Source: Silene latifolia
Lineage: Eukaryota; Streptophyta; Magnoliopsida; Caryophyllales; Caryophyllaceae
Reading direction: 5' to 3'
NCBI RefSeq assembly: GCF_048544455.1
Contig: NC_133536.1
Coordinates: 194,125,325 to 194,189,324, forward strand
DNA length: 64,000 nt
The notes below the pieces were generated by a model, which saw only the letters and a list, made by a program, of their open reading frames with translations, ran no database searches and was not told the origin of the DNA. Made by a program: the position numbers and the translations under genes. Shown in pieces: positions 1 through 11,547 of the stretch (the stretch's first letter is position 1; the number at the start of each line of letters is the position of its first letter).

Positions 1-503
1 TTCGACGAAAAGATCAGAAATTTCCTCATCAGGTTTAACAAAGAGAAGGTAGCAATACGGGAATGTGATGTGCCAACAACAGTAGTGGCATTCAGGCAGG
101 GACTCAATCAGGATTCAGAGCTGTACAAAGAATTGACCAGGCATCCTTGCCGAACCTTTGAAGATGTTCAAGCCAAGGCAACAACAACATGAGGTTAGAA
201 GAAAATGTGCTAGCTAGAAGAAGCCTACGAAGTATGGAAAGGACAAGTAAGAAATCTGCATCAGAAAAGAAAGAGGAAAGACCCAAACATTACAATAGGA
301 TAGTGAATAAGGTTGAGGACATGCAAGATACTCAGTCACTTCCTAGATTGAGTGAGTACAGATTCACAACAGGAATGGCATGACTTCTCCTGGCGATAAA
401 GGAGCTAGGAGTTAAGGTGAAATGGCCCAGGCCATCAGCAGAAGAGCAGGAGTGGAGAAAGGATAACAAGAAGAAGTGTGAGTTCCAAGTTAACATTGGG
501 CAT
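1..503 (+). pseudogene. Ty3/gypsy gag relic, part 1
   Basis: The + strand reads as a retrotransposon gag (capsid) segment: an open stretch from base 1 with the pattern RFNKEKVAIRECD, then AFRQGL and ELTRHPCRTFEDV, ending at a stop near 190. A second frame continues from 189 to about 380 with basic residues, and a third runs to the left edge of the next element with WPRPSAEEQEW and the first residues of a zinc knuckle (CEFQVNIGH). Gag proteins of this type coat the RNA of Ty3/gypsy elements. Frameshifts and stops show it is dead. The 5' part lies outside the window. The same gag resumes at 11548 and 15143 once two later insertions are removed. Lineage within Ty3/gypsy is uncertain. Confidence 0.75.
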
Positions 504-2250
504 TGGTCGGACACTAACTATATCTTTTCGGTAACTTCTCGTTAGGAGCACCTAGACCAAAACACAATTTATAGCTTCACAAACAACTCTACAATTAGTA
601 AAGAGGCAAGTAAAGGTCGGATCCCAAGGGACGGGAATTGAGATGAGATTTCTATTGAAACTAGTGGTGTCTTAGGGGTGTCACAATTTGGGTTGATGTA
701 GAAGGTCACTAAACTAAATAGCAATGAAAGTAAACAAGCAAGATGAATTAAAAGGGTTGTAAACAATTGATAAAAAGCACTAGGGTGTCATGGGGTCATA
801 TGAGATTCATGGGAATTGATCATACAAACATGTTCTCAAATTATAAGCAATCAATTATTGTTGTGATGGATTGAGTTATTGGGTTATATCTTACAATCCT
901 AGGAATGTTTGGGTCCCGGAGCCGAATCGATTAGATTGTACAACACCTACAAGTCGACTTAGTCTTCCCTACTCAACAACATGCATGGTCTAATGAGACT
1001 CGAGTTGGTTTATGTCTTATAAGTCTCATTGAAAAGGTAGGTGATGGGTAAAAAATGCAAGGATTCATAGGCTCGCATTTCATCAAACATAACATGTGCA
1101 TGAGTTGAGATCAAAACAAGCAAGCAAATAAACCATGAAAGCATATTAATTTAAGCATGAATCATTCCCCATGTTGGTTTCCCCTAATTACCCATTAACC
1201 CTAGCTAGGTGACTACTCACTCATTATCATGTTGAACATGCTAGCAAGGTTGTCAATCATACCAACAAAGTGAAACATGATGAATAAATGAAAGTAATTA
1301 ACAATAATTAAAAAGGGATTAAGAGAATTATACCTACTAATGATTCCAATAATAAAGCAAAGAATAAAAGAAGTACTTGATGCTTGATTGAGAGGTTGTC
1401 AATCTCCCAACAATAACCCAAATAATCTTCAATTACCCAAAATAAAGGATGAACAAAAGAGAGATTAAGGAAATAAAACTTGTATTAAAACTTGATTAAT
1501 TGTTGATTACAAAACTAAAGACAGATTTGATTGATATTAACTACTCTAAGAATTGATAAGAAGAACATGCTCTTCCAATTAGACTAATGGGGTATTTATA
1601 GTGGGGATTAGGTGTAGGAATTAGGGTTAACTAAGGGCTTAAATGACGATTAAGTCCCTACTTAGGGAAACGCCGGTATTTTCTGAAGGATGGGCATCTT
1701 TCTTGAAGCTTGAAGAAACGAAGTTGCGCTGTCTTGGAATCCGTGCGTCTTAGGCTCGGGACGGCTGGATTCCTGTGTTTCTGCCCAGGCGTCTTTGGGA
1801 GAAGACGGGCATCTTCTGGGGTTGCTGCCCGGGCGTCTTGTAAGGAAGACGCACGGATTGTCGAGGTGGAGGACGGGCGTCTTCTAGGGAAGACGCACTG
1901 GTTGTCATGCAGCGTGCTTTCTTCTTCTTTTCTTCCCTTTTCTTCATAAAATCCTTGGGGATTTCCTCGGGGATGCAAGGATCTTTTCTCATCATTGCCC
2001 ATCTACTATAATATGTACAAAGGCCTTCTAATCTTGTCTCTCCTTGATGCTTGGTCATTGAATTCAATCAATTTAGTCTCATTTTGCTGTGATAATGCAA
2101 GGTTTGCACTCCTTTCCTACCAAGGACACAAAACCTCAAAGAATATGCAAAACAAAGAACTAAAGACAATAAATGACCCAAATATGCACTAAAAAGCATG
2201 GGAACAAGGCTAATTCGGGGACTAAATATGCTCTAATTATGGTCGCTTCA
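504..2250 (-). repeat. 3' LTR of first Athila-type element
   Basis: 1747 bp, starting tggtcggaca and ending gtcgcttca on the + strand; a near-identical copy lies at 9795-11542. On the minus strand U3 begins at 2250. A TATA box (TATAAATA, complement of 1593-1600) lies about 650 bp in, with a GC-rich motif array just upstream of it (1681-1890). The outer flank 499-503 is the target duplication. Short ORFs here are chance readings of the repeat. Confidence 0.93.
1593..1890 (-). promoter_or_regulatory. U3 promoter: TATA box plus GACGGGCG-type motif array
   Basis: The minus-strand TATA box TATAAATA (1593-1600) is preceded by an array at 1681-1890 of variants of gacgggcgtctt, gacgcacggatt and cccgggcgtctt, about eight in 210 bp. 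Several copies are near-palindromic (AAGACG...CGTCTT). The right LTR has the same array at about 10978-11190, but its TATA is changed (tagttata). Position in U3 directly upstream of the TATA suggests a transcription-factor-binding array; that role is inferred. Confidence 0.55.
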
Positions 2251-4360
2251 AATATCCCCAAACCAAACCTTTGCTCGTCCCGAGTAAAGAGGTGACAAAG
2301 ACTAGGACCATTATTTAAACTAACCTAATAACATAGCCGATATGAGACAATTAGCGGGTCTCACTCCGCCCCTTCAACTCACACAAGACAACCATGAGGT
2401 AGGATGCCTTCTTGCAAGGCAAGGTGGGTCTTGCCAAAATGGCGACACATCCAAACATTAAAGCACATAAAATCAAATAATGGATGCATCTACAAAAGAA
2501 TAGCCACTTTCCTCATCTAAGTGGCGGAAATTATCTACAAGGGAAGCAATTCAAGGGTACACACTCCTTCATAGATGCAATTTGTTCAAACTACTAAGCC
2601 TAGAAGGATACCAATAAATCACCTCCAAATTGTGTCAAGCTAGGGTACCTTTGTCCTCAATCGTTAAATGCTTTTGTCAAGAATAGACTCCCTATGGTGT
2701 TAGAAACACTGGAGGATCGCGGAATTCCCCTTCTCGCCTAGACAAGAAGAAGGGTCGTCCCTTCTCTACCATGCACAAGAATGGATACGATGGATAAAGG
2801 GATCGATAGACATTTGAGTTTCACTTTGGGAGTTTGCTTTTGTTGTTGTTTTTCCCCCCAATTTCTTGTGGCATATAACATTTGAGAACACTTTCTTGCC
2901 ATTTCTTTTTTTATTTTTGGCATTTCAACACTTGACAACTTTCAACTTCTCTTTGCATTTCTTTTGAACATTTTCAAAGTCACCCCATATGTAGTGAGGG
3001 TGGCTTATATTTGAAGCTTTAGGAGTTCTATTTTTGCTCCTCTTTTCATTTGATGCATTTTTTTTTTTTGCAAACTTTCTTTCACTTTTAATTTCGATAC
3101 TTGAACTCAAATTTGAACAATTTTTGTGCCCATTCCTTGACAAAAAATGTGGTAGAAGATGGATGATGGATGGATGGATGCATGGTTTCAAGGGTCACCT
3201 TGGAATAAACGGTAGCCAAGGAGTTATCACACCACAAGGTACTCTTGACTAGGCCTTAATCCATGGGTCAAAGGATACTAGCATGACACATCCTAGGGTG
3301 TTTTACAAGTATTCTAACAAGCAAAGTCTTAAGAATAAAGAGCATATACTAGGGTCTATATACACTTGTCAAGCTTCCCAAGTAGACGGTTTGGCAAAAA
3401 TTTTCTAACCATGCAAACTACATGCCATGATGCAACTAACATTTATACATCCTAATGCAAATGATTCTACCAACTAATATGACATATACACTAAATGCAA
3501 GTCCTAAGTTCACATTGTTATACCGCATCAATCAAAATAAAGCCACATAGTCATTAACAAAAAGAGAAAAAAAGAGATTGGAAAGATCATACCATGCGGT
3601 CTTCAATATCCTCATGTCTCGGATGTGGCGTAGTCGATCAATGTGAACAAGGATAAAACAAACACAATATATACAATATATACATGACTACACTACAAAG
3701 GAAATGAACTTGTTTTTGGTTTTTCAATTTTTCAAATTTTTATGGTTTTTTCGAAATTTTTCAATTTTTTTGGATTTTTGAATAAAAGTTAAGTTAGAAT
3801 TCCCCATCCCCACACTAATATGGGCATTATCCTCAATGGCCAAAATGATGGGAAATCATGCAAGCATGATGCATGAATTCTACACTAAATGCAAGCTACA
3901 CTAATCTATACTACATGATGCATGGGTTTTTGTTTATGACGGAGAGGATAATTTAGATTACCTCTTGTTGTGTATGTATGTACTTCCCCAAACCGAGTTA
4001 GACATTATTGTTAATGTCCTAAGGTTGGGTGTAGTTCATGCACACACGATGCAATGCATGAAACTAAATTTGTCATTTTGGATTTTCAAAAGGTGGGAAC
4101 AATAAAATGAGAACACCTCAATGTGGCCGAGGTGTTAGTCCTCTATGTTTCTAGGACTACTCCAACAATGATCAAGATAAATAAATAAAACAAAGAGAGA
4201 AATAGACAAACCTCAAGAGGGTAGGAACCTCCAAAGCTTGCTAATCTTCCATCATATCATCACTATCATCATCTTCCTCAATAGAAGTGGACTCATCACC
4301 ACTTCCCTCTTCACTTTCTTGTTTACTTTGTTCATCATCCTCTTCTTCTTCACTAGACTC
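2251..4360 (-). other. 3' non-coding internal region of the element
   Basis: About 2.1 kb between the stop of the ORF1-like gene and the 3' LTR. No credible ORF or protein similarity is visible. It is AT-rich with homopolymer runs (T run near 3060) and short direct repeats (gatggatggatg near 3170). A weak purine stretch (ggtttggggat on the minus strand, about 2254-2266) next to the LTR is the best polypurine tract candidate. Confidence 0.6.
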
Positions 4361-5848
4361 TTAATCAATGTTATCATCAACATCTTCATCATCGACAACC
4401 TCATTGTCACCCGGAATCTCAACCCTAGATGCACTCGGAAAGAAGACTTCCCTATCTGCCCAACTAGGCAAAGGACATGAAGGATCAAGTAGTCCTTGCC
4501 TAGCTAAGTGAAGGAGGGGTGGATATTGGGCTAAGTAAGCATCTTTCCGATCCTTGAAGGCTTGCTTGTGCATCTCTTGCATAAGAAGAGTCATATAATC
4601 ATTTCTTGCTTCAACACCTTCGGGTTTGAACTCTTGGTACTCGAAAGGATAGGGTGGTGTGACAATGGAAGAGGAGGGCATTTCAATTTTATACTTTTGT
4701 TGTCGGCTAATGTATTCAGACTCTTTTGAATGGGGAAGGAGATAGTTGATCCGGTGGACACTTAAGCGACAAATCTTCGAAGGCAAAGTAAAAGATCTAG
4801 CCTCACTAGTGAGCCATCCATACTTGGTGTCAAGAGGGTTATGAGAGACCCACTTGTACTTGGTTATCATAGTTTCAATATCAATGAGATGACCACCCTT
4901 ATTCGCCACATACTTGCTATCCTTGTTGAAGTTCGGATCAAAGTATTTAGCCAAAAGAGTGACTAGACCTCCATTCACAATAACGGTAGTGCCTTGCTTC
5001 CCACAATCAACATTTAGCCATCTATCCACCAAAAGCCTTAGAGAGTTGAAAGGCTTGGTGAATTCCCTTCCAATGTTCAAGGCCGACTCAAGAAGAACAA
5101 AATCGAGTTTGGTAAAGTGGTTGGTGTCTTTTCTTGAAATGATGGTGTTTACTATGACCTTATGCCACACCTTAATGCCCGGATGGTGGACTAATAGAGC
5201 GCGACTAGCATGGTAGTTCTCAAATTTCCTTCCAGAAATTGCCTCCCAAAGAGGGTCGGGGTCATATTTGCCAACATTCTTGAAATAACTCGGTGAATCA
5301 CTAAGACCCAAAGCTTTACTCATTTCCTCAAAGGAGATGCGCCTACTAACATTAGCTAGGCGGAACTCGATGGTTTCCATAGTCTCTACCTTATTAACTT
5401 TCAAAGAACTCACGAATTCTAAGGTAAGGGAGGGGTATGTCAATTCTTTTGTTGTAAACAATTTCTCCAACCCCATGGCTTTAAAGAAGGCTCTAGTTTG
5501 CTCAAGGACACCCAACTTATCTAAGGCATCTTCACAAATAAACTTGGTGGATAGAAATGATTTTCTAGCAAACTTGGCAAAAGTGTCCCTATGGGATTTG
5601 AAAATGAAAATTACCTCCGGATAGTTCGAAAGTTGAGCAATTTCTGGAGTAGTAGATGTTGTTGCTTCCATGGGAGGTTGTTCTTGTTGCACTTCCAAGT
5701 TTGAGCTAGCTACCACCATAGCCAATGAGGCTTTCTTTGCTTGTAGACTCTTTTGTCTTGTTGAGAGTGCCTTTGCTTTTGGTGCCTTTGTTGCTCTTTT
5801 TGTCCTTGCCATTGATGCTTGAACCAAGAAAAGAGTGAAAATCTTCAA
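4361..5848 (-). CDS. Athila ORF1-like protein at the env position
   Basis: An uninterrupted 495-codon frame. The better start is probably the internal Met 13 (MARTKRATKAPK), giving about 483 residues. The basic N-terminus (residues 13-45, many K/R/A) is followed by an alpha-helical body with features of the plant Athila ORF-1 family: a YPSLTLEFVSSL segment near 140, EMSKALGL near 175 and LLVHHPGIKVWHKVIVNTI near 220. The last 20 residues are strongly acidic (DDEDVDDNID). There is no signal peptide or clear membrane segment. The family's function is unknown; in Athila it occupies the position of env in retroviruses. It is the only intact ORF of the element, and a TATA box plus motif array lie 270-700 bp upstream (6118-6540). 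The intact frame beside a decayed gag-protease suggests recent selection or chance survival. Confidence 0.7.
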   Translation of the reverse strand: MKIFTLFLVQASMARTKRATKAPKAKALSTRQKSLQAKKASLAMVVASSNLEVQQEQPPMEATTSTTPEIAQLSNYPEVIFIFKSHRDTFAKFARKSFLSTKFICEDALDKLGVLEQTRAFFKAMGLEKLFTTKELTYPSLTLEFVSSLKVNKVETMETIEFRLANVSRRISFEEMSKALGLSDSPSYFKNVGKYDPDPLWEAISGRKFENYHASRALLVHHPGIKVWHKVIVNTIISRKDTNHFTKLDFVLLESALNIGREFTKPFNSLRLLVDRWLNVDCGKQGTTVIVNGGLVTLLAKYFDPNFNKDSKYVANKGGHLIDIETMITKYKWVSHNPLDTKYGWLTSEARSFTLPSKICRLSVHRINYLLPHSKESEYISRQQKYKIEMPSSSIVTPPYPFEYQEFKPEGVEARNDYMTLLMQEMHKQAFKDRKDAYLAQYPPLLHLARQGLLDPSCPLPSWADREVFFPSASRVEIPGDNEVVDDEDVDDNID

Positions 5849-6117
5849 TTTCCAAGTGTACCCAAATCAATTTCAAGATGAAAGGCTTTGCCTTTATAAA
5901 TTCAAAAATCGACTCAAAGGTTGAAGATTTTGTGCTTGGTTTTGATTTTTGTTGAAAAAGGAGTGATTAATTTTTGTTAAAAGGATGTTTTGATTTGATT
6001 TTGATGAATGTGGTTGAGGAAATCTTGTTTTTGTGATGGAGAGGATGAGGGTTTTGAGTTTTTGGGGTTTATGGGTAGTGTTATGAATGAAGGAATGAAG
6101 AAATGAATGTGGGAGGG

Positions 6118-6540
6118 GGTTTATAATGAACCCGAAAAATTTGAAATGCAGGGGGAAGACGGGCGGCTTTCCTTCGGGACGCCCGGATTCTGTCTGGATG
6201 GGCTTCAGGAATTCTCGCCTAAAGACGGGCGGATTCTAGCAAAGACGCACGGATTTGAAAATGCGGGACGGGCGTCTTTCAGAGAAGACGGGCGGATTCC
6301 TTTCCAGGGATTTTTCTTGTTTTCCTCAGCCAAAAAGACGGGCGTCTTCTCTTGCAGGACGGGCGTCTTTTTGAGGACGGGCGGATTGTATGCAGGACGC
6401 CCGGATTTGCTAACAGTCCCAGAATTTCAAAAATTCAGCTCATGAAGGACGGGCGGATTCGGACCAAGACGCTCGGGTTGTCTGAAGACGGGCGGATTCT
6501 CTTGAAAACGCTCGGATTCTTCCCCTTTTACCCGGATTCA
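6118..6540 (-). promoter_or_regulatory. Candidate internal promoter: GACGGGCG array plus TATA box
   Basis: Nine exact copies of GACGGGCG start at 6158, 6224, 6267, 6287, 6337, 6358, 6376, 6448 and 6487, mixed with gacgcccggatt, gacgcacggatt and gacgctcggatt variants. The minus-strand TATA box ATTATAAACCCC lies at about 6118-6127, directly downstream of the array, and the ORF1-like gene starts about 270-310 bp further on. The same motif family precedes the LTR TATA box (1593-1890). Nothing in 5849-6863 looks coding. The promoter role is an inference from this matching layout. Confidence 0.45.
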
Positions 6541-6863
6541 GTTCCATCCGTGTGTTAGCCTATCCCTTGTCATTTTTCATCCTTCTTCAAAATCTCGTGT
6601 TCTTCATTGTGGGGGCACTACTAAGGCATGGATAGCCTAGGCAATTGCTATCCCCACACTAAGCTAAAGCACTACACATCAATTGAAATCATTAGTCCCT
6701 CCCTCACTTCTCTCAAAAATGATAATTATCTTGATCAAGGCACAAAAATCCAAAAAATGACAAAAATGCAAATTAAGAATTAAAATGCGAGTTAGGGAGT
6801 TAGAAATATTTACAAATGGCGGTTTAGGGAGGACTCCACCAAAATTTCATTCTTGATGAGATG

Positions 6864-9666
6864 TCAAGGGGGCATGTCCAAGGTGTTGTTGATGTTGCTC
6901 AACACCTTGAAAAAGTAATCAAAAGCTTGTTCATTGTCGTGATAAAGGTCTTCGATAGACCTCTGCCCTTGTTGTCGGTCTTGATCGATAGCATTGCCAA
7001 TGTAGGGATTGAAAATCCCTTCAAATTCGTCGTCCCAAAGACCACAAACTTCATTAAGTTGATCATTAAAACTCTCTTGATTTGATGGAGACAACTCTCC
7101 CATTTTCTTTTCTTGGCCAATGAGTCCATCTTCTTCATTGCTTGATTTTGGTGAGCTTTGCAAGCTCTCTTTGTTACAATTCACTTGCTCTTTGAATGGA
7201 GCATCTTCAATTTTCTGGAGTTCCGACTTCTTCCTATCATCCTTCCGGCTATAATGATCGATCATAAAACATGGCTCATGTAAATGGGGAGCTCTCATAG
7301 TCTTGTCAAGATTGAAAGTTATGCTCTCATCTCCCACTTTTAGAGTGAGCTCTCCATGTTTTACATCAATCACCGCACCCCCGGTGTGTAAGAAAGGTCT
7401 TCCTAGAATGATTGGAATGTTGGAATCTTCTTCCATATCAACAATGACAAAGTCCACTGGGATGAAAAACTTCCCAATTTACACGGGAACATCTCCCCAT
7501 ATCCCTAATGGTGTCTTCGTCGATCTATCGGCCATTTGGAGTGTAATATTGGTGCATTTAATCTCTCCCATCCCCAACCTTTTACTCACCGAGTACGGCA
7601 TAACACTCACACTATCCCCTAGATCACAAAAGGCTTTGTTGATCGTGGTGTCGCCAATGGTACACGGTATTGAGAAGCTTCCCGGATCCTTGAGTTTTGG
7701 AGGTGAACTCCCTTGAAGTATTGCACTACTCACCTTAGTGAAGGCGATAGTCTCAAGCTTCTGGATCGACTTCTTCTTTGTGAGGATGTCTTTCAAGTAT
7801 TTCGCATAGGCCGGCACGTGATTGATTAATTCCGTGAAAGGAATTGAGACTTCCAAATTCTTCACAATTTCCATAAATTTTCCAAGTTGGTCATCAAATT
7901 TGGGCTTGGCTTGACGACTTGGAAAAGGAAGTCTAATCACAATGGGCTCCTTCTCCTTGACTTTGTCTTCATTTTTCTTTGAAATTTCTTCTTTTGATGA
8001 TTCTCTATCCTTGGAGTTTTGCACAATTTCTTCCTTATCACTAGCTTCCACAACTTCACCCTCAACTTGCTTCTTCGGTGCTTCATACCTTGTACCACTT
8101 CTCAAGTGAATGTCACTAACCATTTCATGTCTTGGGGGATTACTTTGAGGTGGTAATTGCCCCTTTTGTCTTTGTGAGCTTGAAGATGCTAGTTGAGTCA
8201 ATTGGGTTTCCAATATTTTGGTGTGAGCTAGAATGTTGTTGATGGTGGTTTCCTTTGCTTGACTATCTTTTTGCATTTGAGTGAAAAATTCTTGTTGATT
8301 CTTTTGCATTTGAAGGACCGCTTTTTGAACATCAAAACCTTGGTCATTTTGTTGATTGTATGGAGATTGATTTTGGTAACCTTGGTTTTGGTTGTAAAAG
8401 GGTCTTTGATTATTGTTTCTCATGGGAGGTGGGGTGTATGTTGTTTGAGGGTTTTGAACATTTTGGCTTTTGTATGAGAGATTTGGATGGAATTTGGTGT
8501 TTTCATTGTAATAGTTGGAATAAGGGGTACCACTCTTGTATGCTTGGAAAGCATTCACTTGTTCATTTGTTCCCCTACATTCACTTTGATCATGTCCCAA
8601 AGTTCCACAATTCTCACATATCCCACTTGGGATTGATGAAGATGCCGTCATGGCATTAACATGATGCTTTGGTAAATTTTGAGGCTTCTTCAAGTCTAGC
8701 CATAGCTTTTTCAAACTTCAAATTGATGGTATCAATGTGAGCACTAAGTTGAGCACCCAATTGAGTAACGGAGTCCACTTCATGCTTTCCTCCTCTAGTA
8801 GCCTTGCGAGGTCTACTATATTGTGAGTTATGGACCGCCATTTCCTCAATTTTGTTCCAAGTTTGATTGTCATCAACTTCGGTGAACATTCCATTTGATC
8901 CCATGTTGAGAATGTTCCTTGAATCTTCATATAGACCGTTCCAAAATTGTTGTACCAAGAACCACTTGCTAAGTCCATGATGAGGACATGAGCGACAAAT
9001 TCCTTTGAACTGCTCCCAAGCTTCATACAAAGATTCTTCATCCCTTTGCTTAAAACCCGTAATTTGAGCTCTTAGCATGTTAGTCTTTTCCGGTGGGTAG
9101 AATTTTTTGTAGAAAGCTAGAGCCAACTTCTTCCAAGAATCAATTCCGAGAGTGGCCTTATCAAGGCCCTTCAACCATTGTTTCGCGGTGCCAATTAGAG
9201 AAAAAAGAAATAAGACCCATCGAATTTGGTCTTAAGTTACACCGGTTTGAGAAAACGCATCACAATAGTCACAAAAGGTCTCCATATGAGAGTGAGGGTC
9301 TTCACTAGGCATCCCCCCAAATTGGCTCCTTTCGACTAATTGGATAAATGCGGATTTGGCAATAAAATTTCCGGTTAGATGTTGTGGTGTGGGAGTACCA
9401 TTGGGTAGGTTCTCCTTGGTGGGTACGGAATGTGATGAAAACTTAGGCATTGTGGGTTGATTTTGTGTTGTATTTTGTGTTGGGTTCTCCTCACCTTCTC
9501 TTGCAAAAGGGTTGATGAACTCAATAGTTGGTTGAATATCTACAACCTCACTAATACCTCTAAAATTTCTCCTAGCAAGTCTTCTATTGGTTGTCAAAGT
9601 TCTTTCAATTTCACGATCAAAAGGTAACAAGTCACCTTGTGACCTTCTAGACATGCAAAATATCAA
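6864..9666 (-). pseudogene. gag-pro: Athila-type gag and aspartic protease, broken
   Basis: Minus-strand gag begins near 9666 (MSRRSQGDLLPFDREIERTL, typical of Athila/Tat gag). It meets an in-frame stop at 9232, continues as the capsid core to 8656 (LALAFYKKFYPPEKT, QFWNGLYEDSR), then shifts frame near 8700 into a segment with a CX2CX4HX4C zinc knuckle (CENCGTLGHDQSEC). A Q/N-rich linker and an acidic/basic stretch lead to the protease, whose catalytic DLGAS motif reads DLGDS. A stop at 7479-7481 splits the protease; the rest (DFVIVDMEED, IILGRPFL) runs on to 6864. No RT, RNase H or integrase follows. Gag forms the particle and the protease cuts the polyprotein, so this copy cannot make either properly. 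Confidence 0.85.
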
Positions 9667-9772
9667 ACAACTCGAAAATAATTAGAACAAACCTTGAGGA
9701 GTTTTACTTCCTCAAGGCAAAGAAAGACACAACTAATAACAATGTATGAAAGTCTAAATCAAGTTAACACCG

Positions 9773-9790
9773 TCCCCGGCAACGGCGCCA
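9773..9790 (-). promoter_or_regulatory. Primer-binding site, tRNA-Asp
   Basis: On the minus strand TGGCGCCGTTGCCGGGGA lies 4 nt inside the 5' LTR edge. It complements the 3' end of plant tRNA-Asp including CCA, the primer used by Athila and Ogre/Tat elements, and fixes the element's orientation. Confidence 0.9.
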
Positions 9791-9794
9791 TTTT

Positions 9795-11542
9795 TGGTCG
9801 GACACTAACTATATCTTTTCGGTAACTTGTCGTTAGGAGCACCTAGACCAAAACACAATTTATAGCTTCACAAACAACTCTACAATTAGTAAAGAGGCAA
9901 GTAAAGGTCGGATCCCAAGGGACGGGAATTGAGATGAGATTTCTATTGAAACTAGTGGTGTCTTAAGGGTGTCACAATTTGGGTTGATGTAGAAGGTCAC
10001 TAAACTAAATAGCAATGAAAGTAAACAAGCAAGATGAATTAAAAGGGTTGTAAACAATTGATAAAAAGTACTAGGGTGTCATGGGGTCATAGGAGATTCA
10101 TGGGAATTGATCATACAAACATGTTCTCAAATTATAAGCAAGCAATTATTGTTGTGATGGATTGAGTTGGGTTATATCTTACAATCCTAGGAATGTTTGG
10201 GTTCCGGAGCCGAATCGATTAGATTGTACAACACCTACAAGTCGACTTAGTCTTCCCTACTCAACAACATGCATGGTCTAATGAGACTCGAGTTGGTTTA
10301 TGTCTTACAAGTATCATTGAAAAGGTAGGTGATGGGTAAAAAATGCAAGGATTCATAGGCTCGCATTTCATCAAACATAACATGTGCATGAGTTGAGATC
10401 AAAACAAGCAAGCAAATAAACCATGAAAGCATATTAATTTAAGCATGAATCATTCCCCATGTTGGTTTCCCCTAATTACCCATTAACCCTAGCTAGGTGA
10501 CTACTCACTCATTATCATGTTGAACATGCTAGCAAGGTTGTCAATCATACCAACAAAGTGAAACATGATTAATAAATTAAAGTAATTAACAATAATTAAA
10601 AAGGGATTAAGAGAATTATACATACCTACTAATGATTCCAATAATAAAGCAAAGAATAAAAGAAGTACTTGATGCTTGATTGAGAGGTTGTCAATCTCCC
10701 AATAATAACCCAAATAATCTTCAATTACCCAAAATAAAGGATGAACAAAAGAGAGATTAAGGAAATAAAACTTGTATTAAAACTTGATTAATTATTGATT
10801 ACAAAACTAAAGAGAGATTTGATTGATATTAACTACTCTAAGAATTGATAAGAAGAACATGCTCTTCCAATTAGACTAATGAGGTAGTTATAGTGGGGAT
10901 TAGGTGTAGGAATTAGGGTTAACTAAGGGCTTAAATGACGATTAAGTCCCTACTTAGGAAAACGCCGGTATTTTCTGAAGGATGGGCATCTTTCTTGAAG
11001 CTTGAAGAAACGAAGTTGCGATGTCTTGGAATCCGTGCGTCTTAGGCTCGGGACGGCCGGATTCCTGTGTTTCTGCCCGGGCGTCCTTGGGAGAAGACGG
11101 GCGTCTTCTAGGGTTGCTGCCCGGGCGTCTTGTAAGGAAGACGCACGGATTGTCGAGGTGGAGGACGGGCGTCTTCTAGGGAAGACGCACGGGTTGTCAT
11201 GCAGCGTGCTTTCTTCTTCTTTTCTTCCCTTTTCTTCATAAAATCTTTGGAGATTTCCTCGGGGATGCAAGGATCTTTTCTCATCATTGCCCATCTACTA
11301 TAATATGTACAAAGGCCTTCTAATCTTGTCTCTCCTTGATACTTGGTCATTGAATTCAATCAATTTAGTCTCATTTTGCTGTGATAATGCAAGGTTTGCA
11401 CTCCTTTCCTACCAAGGACACAAAACCTCAAAGAATATGCAAAACAAAGAACTAAAGACAATAAATGACCCAAATATGCACTAAAAAGCATGGGAACAAG
11501 GCTAATTCGAGGACTAAATATGCTCTAATTATGGTCGCATCA
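9795..11542 (-). repeat. 5' LTR of first Athila-type element
   Basis: 1748 bp, the partner of 504-2250, ending gtcgcatca on the + strand and followed by target duplication ggcat (11543-11547). The GC-rich motif array recurs at about 10978-11190. The TATA box of the other LTR is here mutated to tagttata (about 10884-10891), and a 4-bp insertion (acat) occurs near 10621. Confidence 0.93.
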
Positions 11543-11547
11543 GGCAT

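Larger units (their letters stand above)
504..11542 (-). mobile_element. Athila-type LTR retrotransposon lacking RT and integrase
   Basis: A complete LTR element on the minus strand: LTRs at 504-2250 and 9795-11542, both TG...CA, flanked by a perfect 5-bp target duplication ggcat (499-503 and 11543-11547). The primer site next to the right LTR matches the 3' end of tRNA-Asp, as in Athila and Ogre/Tat elements. Reading on the minus strand, the order is 5' LTR, gag, aspartic protease, a gap where RT, RNase H and integrase should be, an Athila ORF1-like gene, a long non-coding tail and the 3' LTR. Gag/protease have stops and a frameshift, but ORF1 is open. The two LTRs differ by roughly 30-35 substitutions by eye (about 2 percent), so insertion was fairly recent and must have used polymerase and integrase from another element. 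Confidence 0.93.

Noticed and set aside
1710-2067. ORFs on both strands through the LTR GC-rich motif array
   Set aside because: They overlap on both strands, recur in the other LTR copy and follow repeat periodicity; no protein-like features.
4238-5624. + strand ORFs opposite the Athila ORF1-like gene
   Set aside because: Shadows of the 495-codon minus-strand frame.
6107-6558. 112- and 68-codon + strand ORFs with repeated DGRI/EDGRI
   Set aside because: They are readings of the GACGGGCG motif array, antisense to the element, with no start context or relatives.
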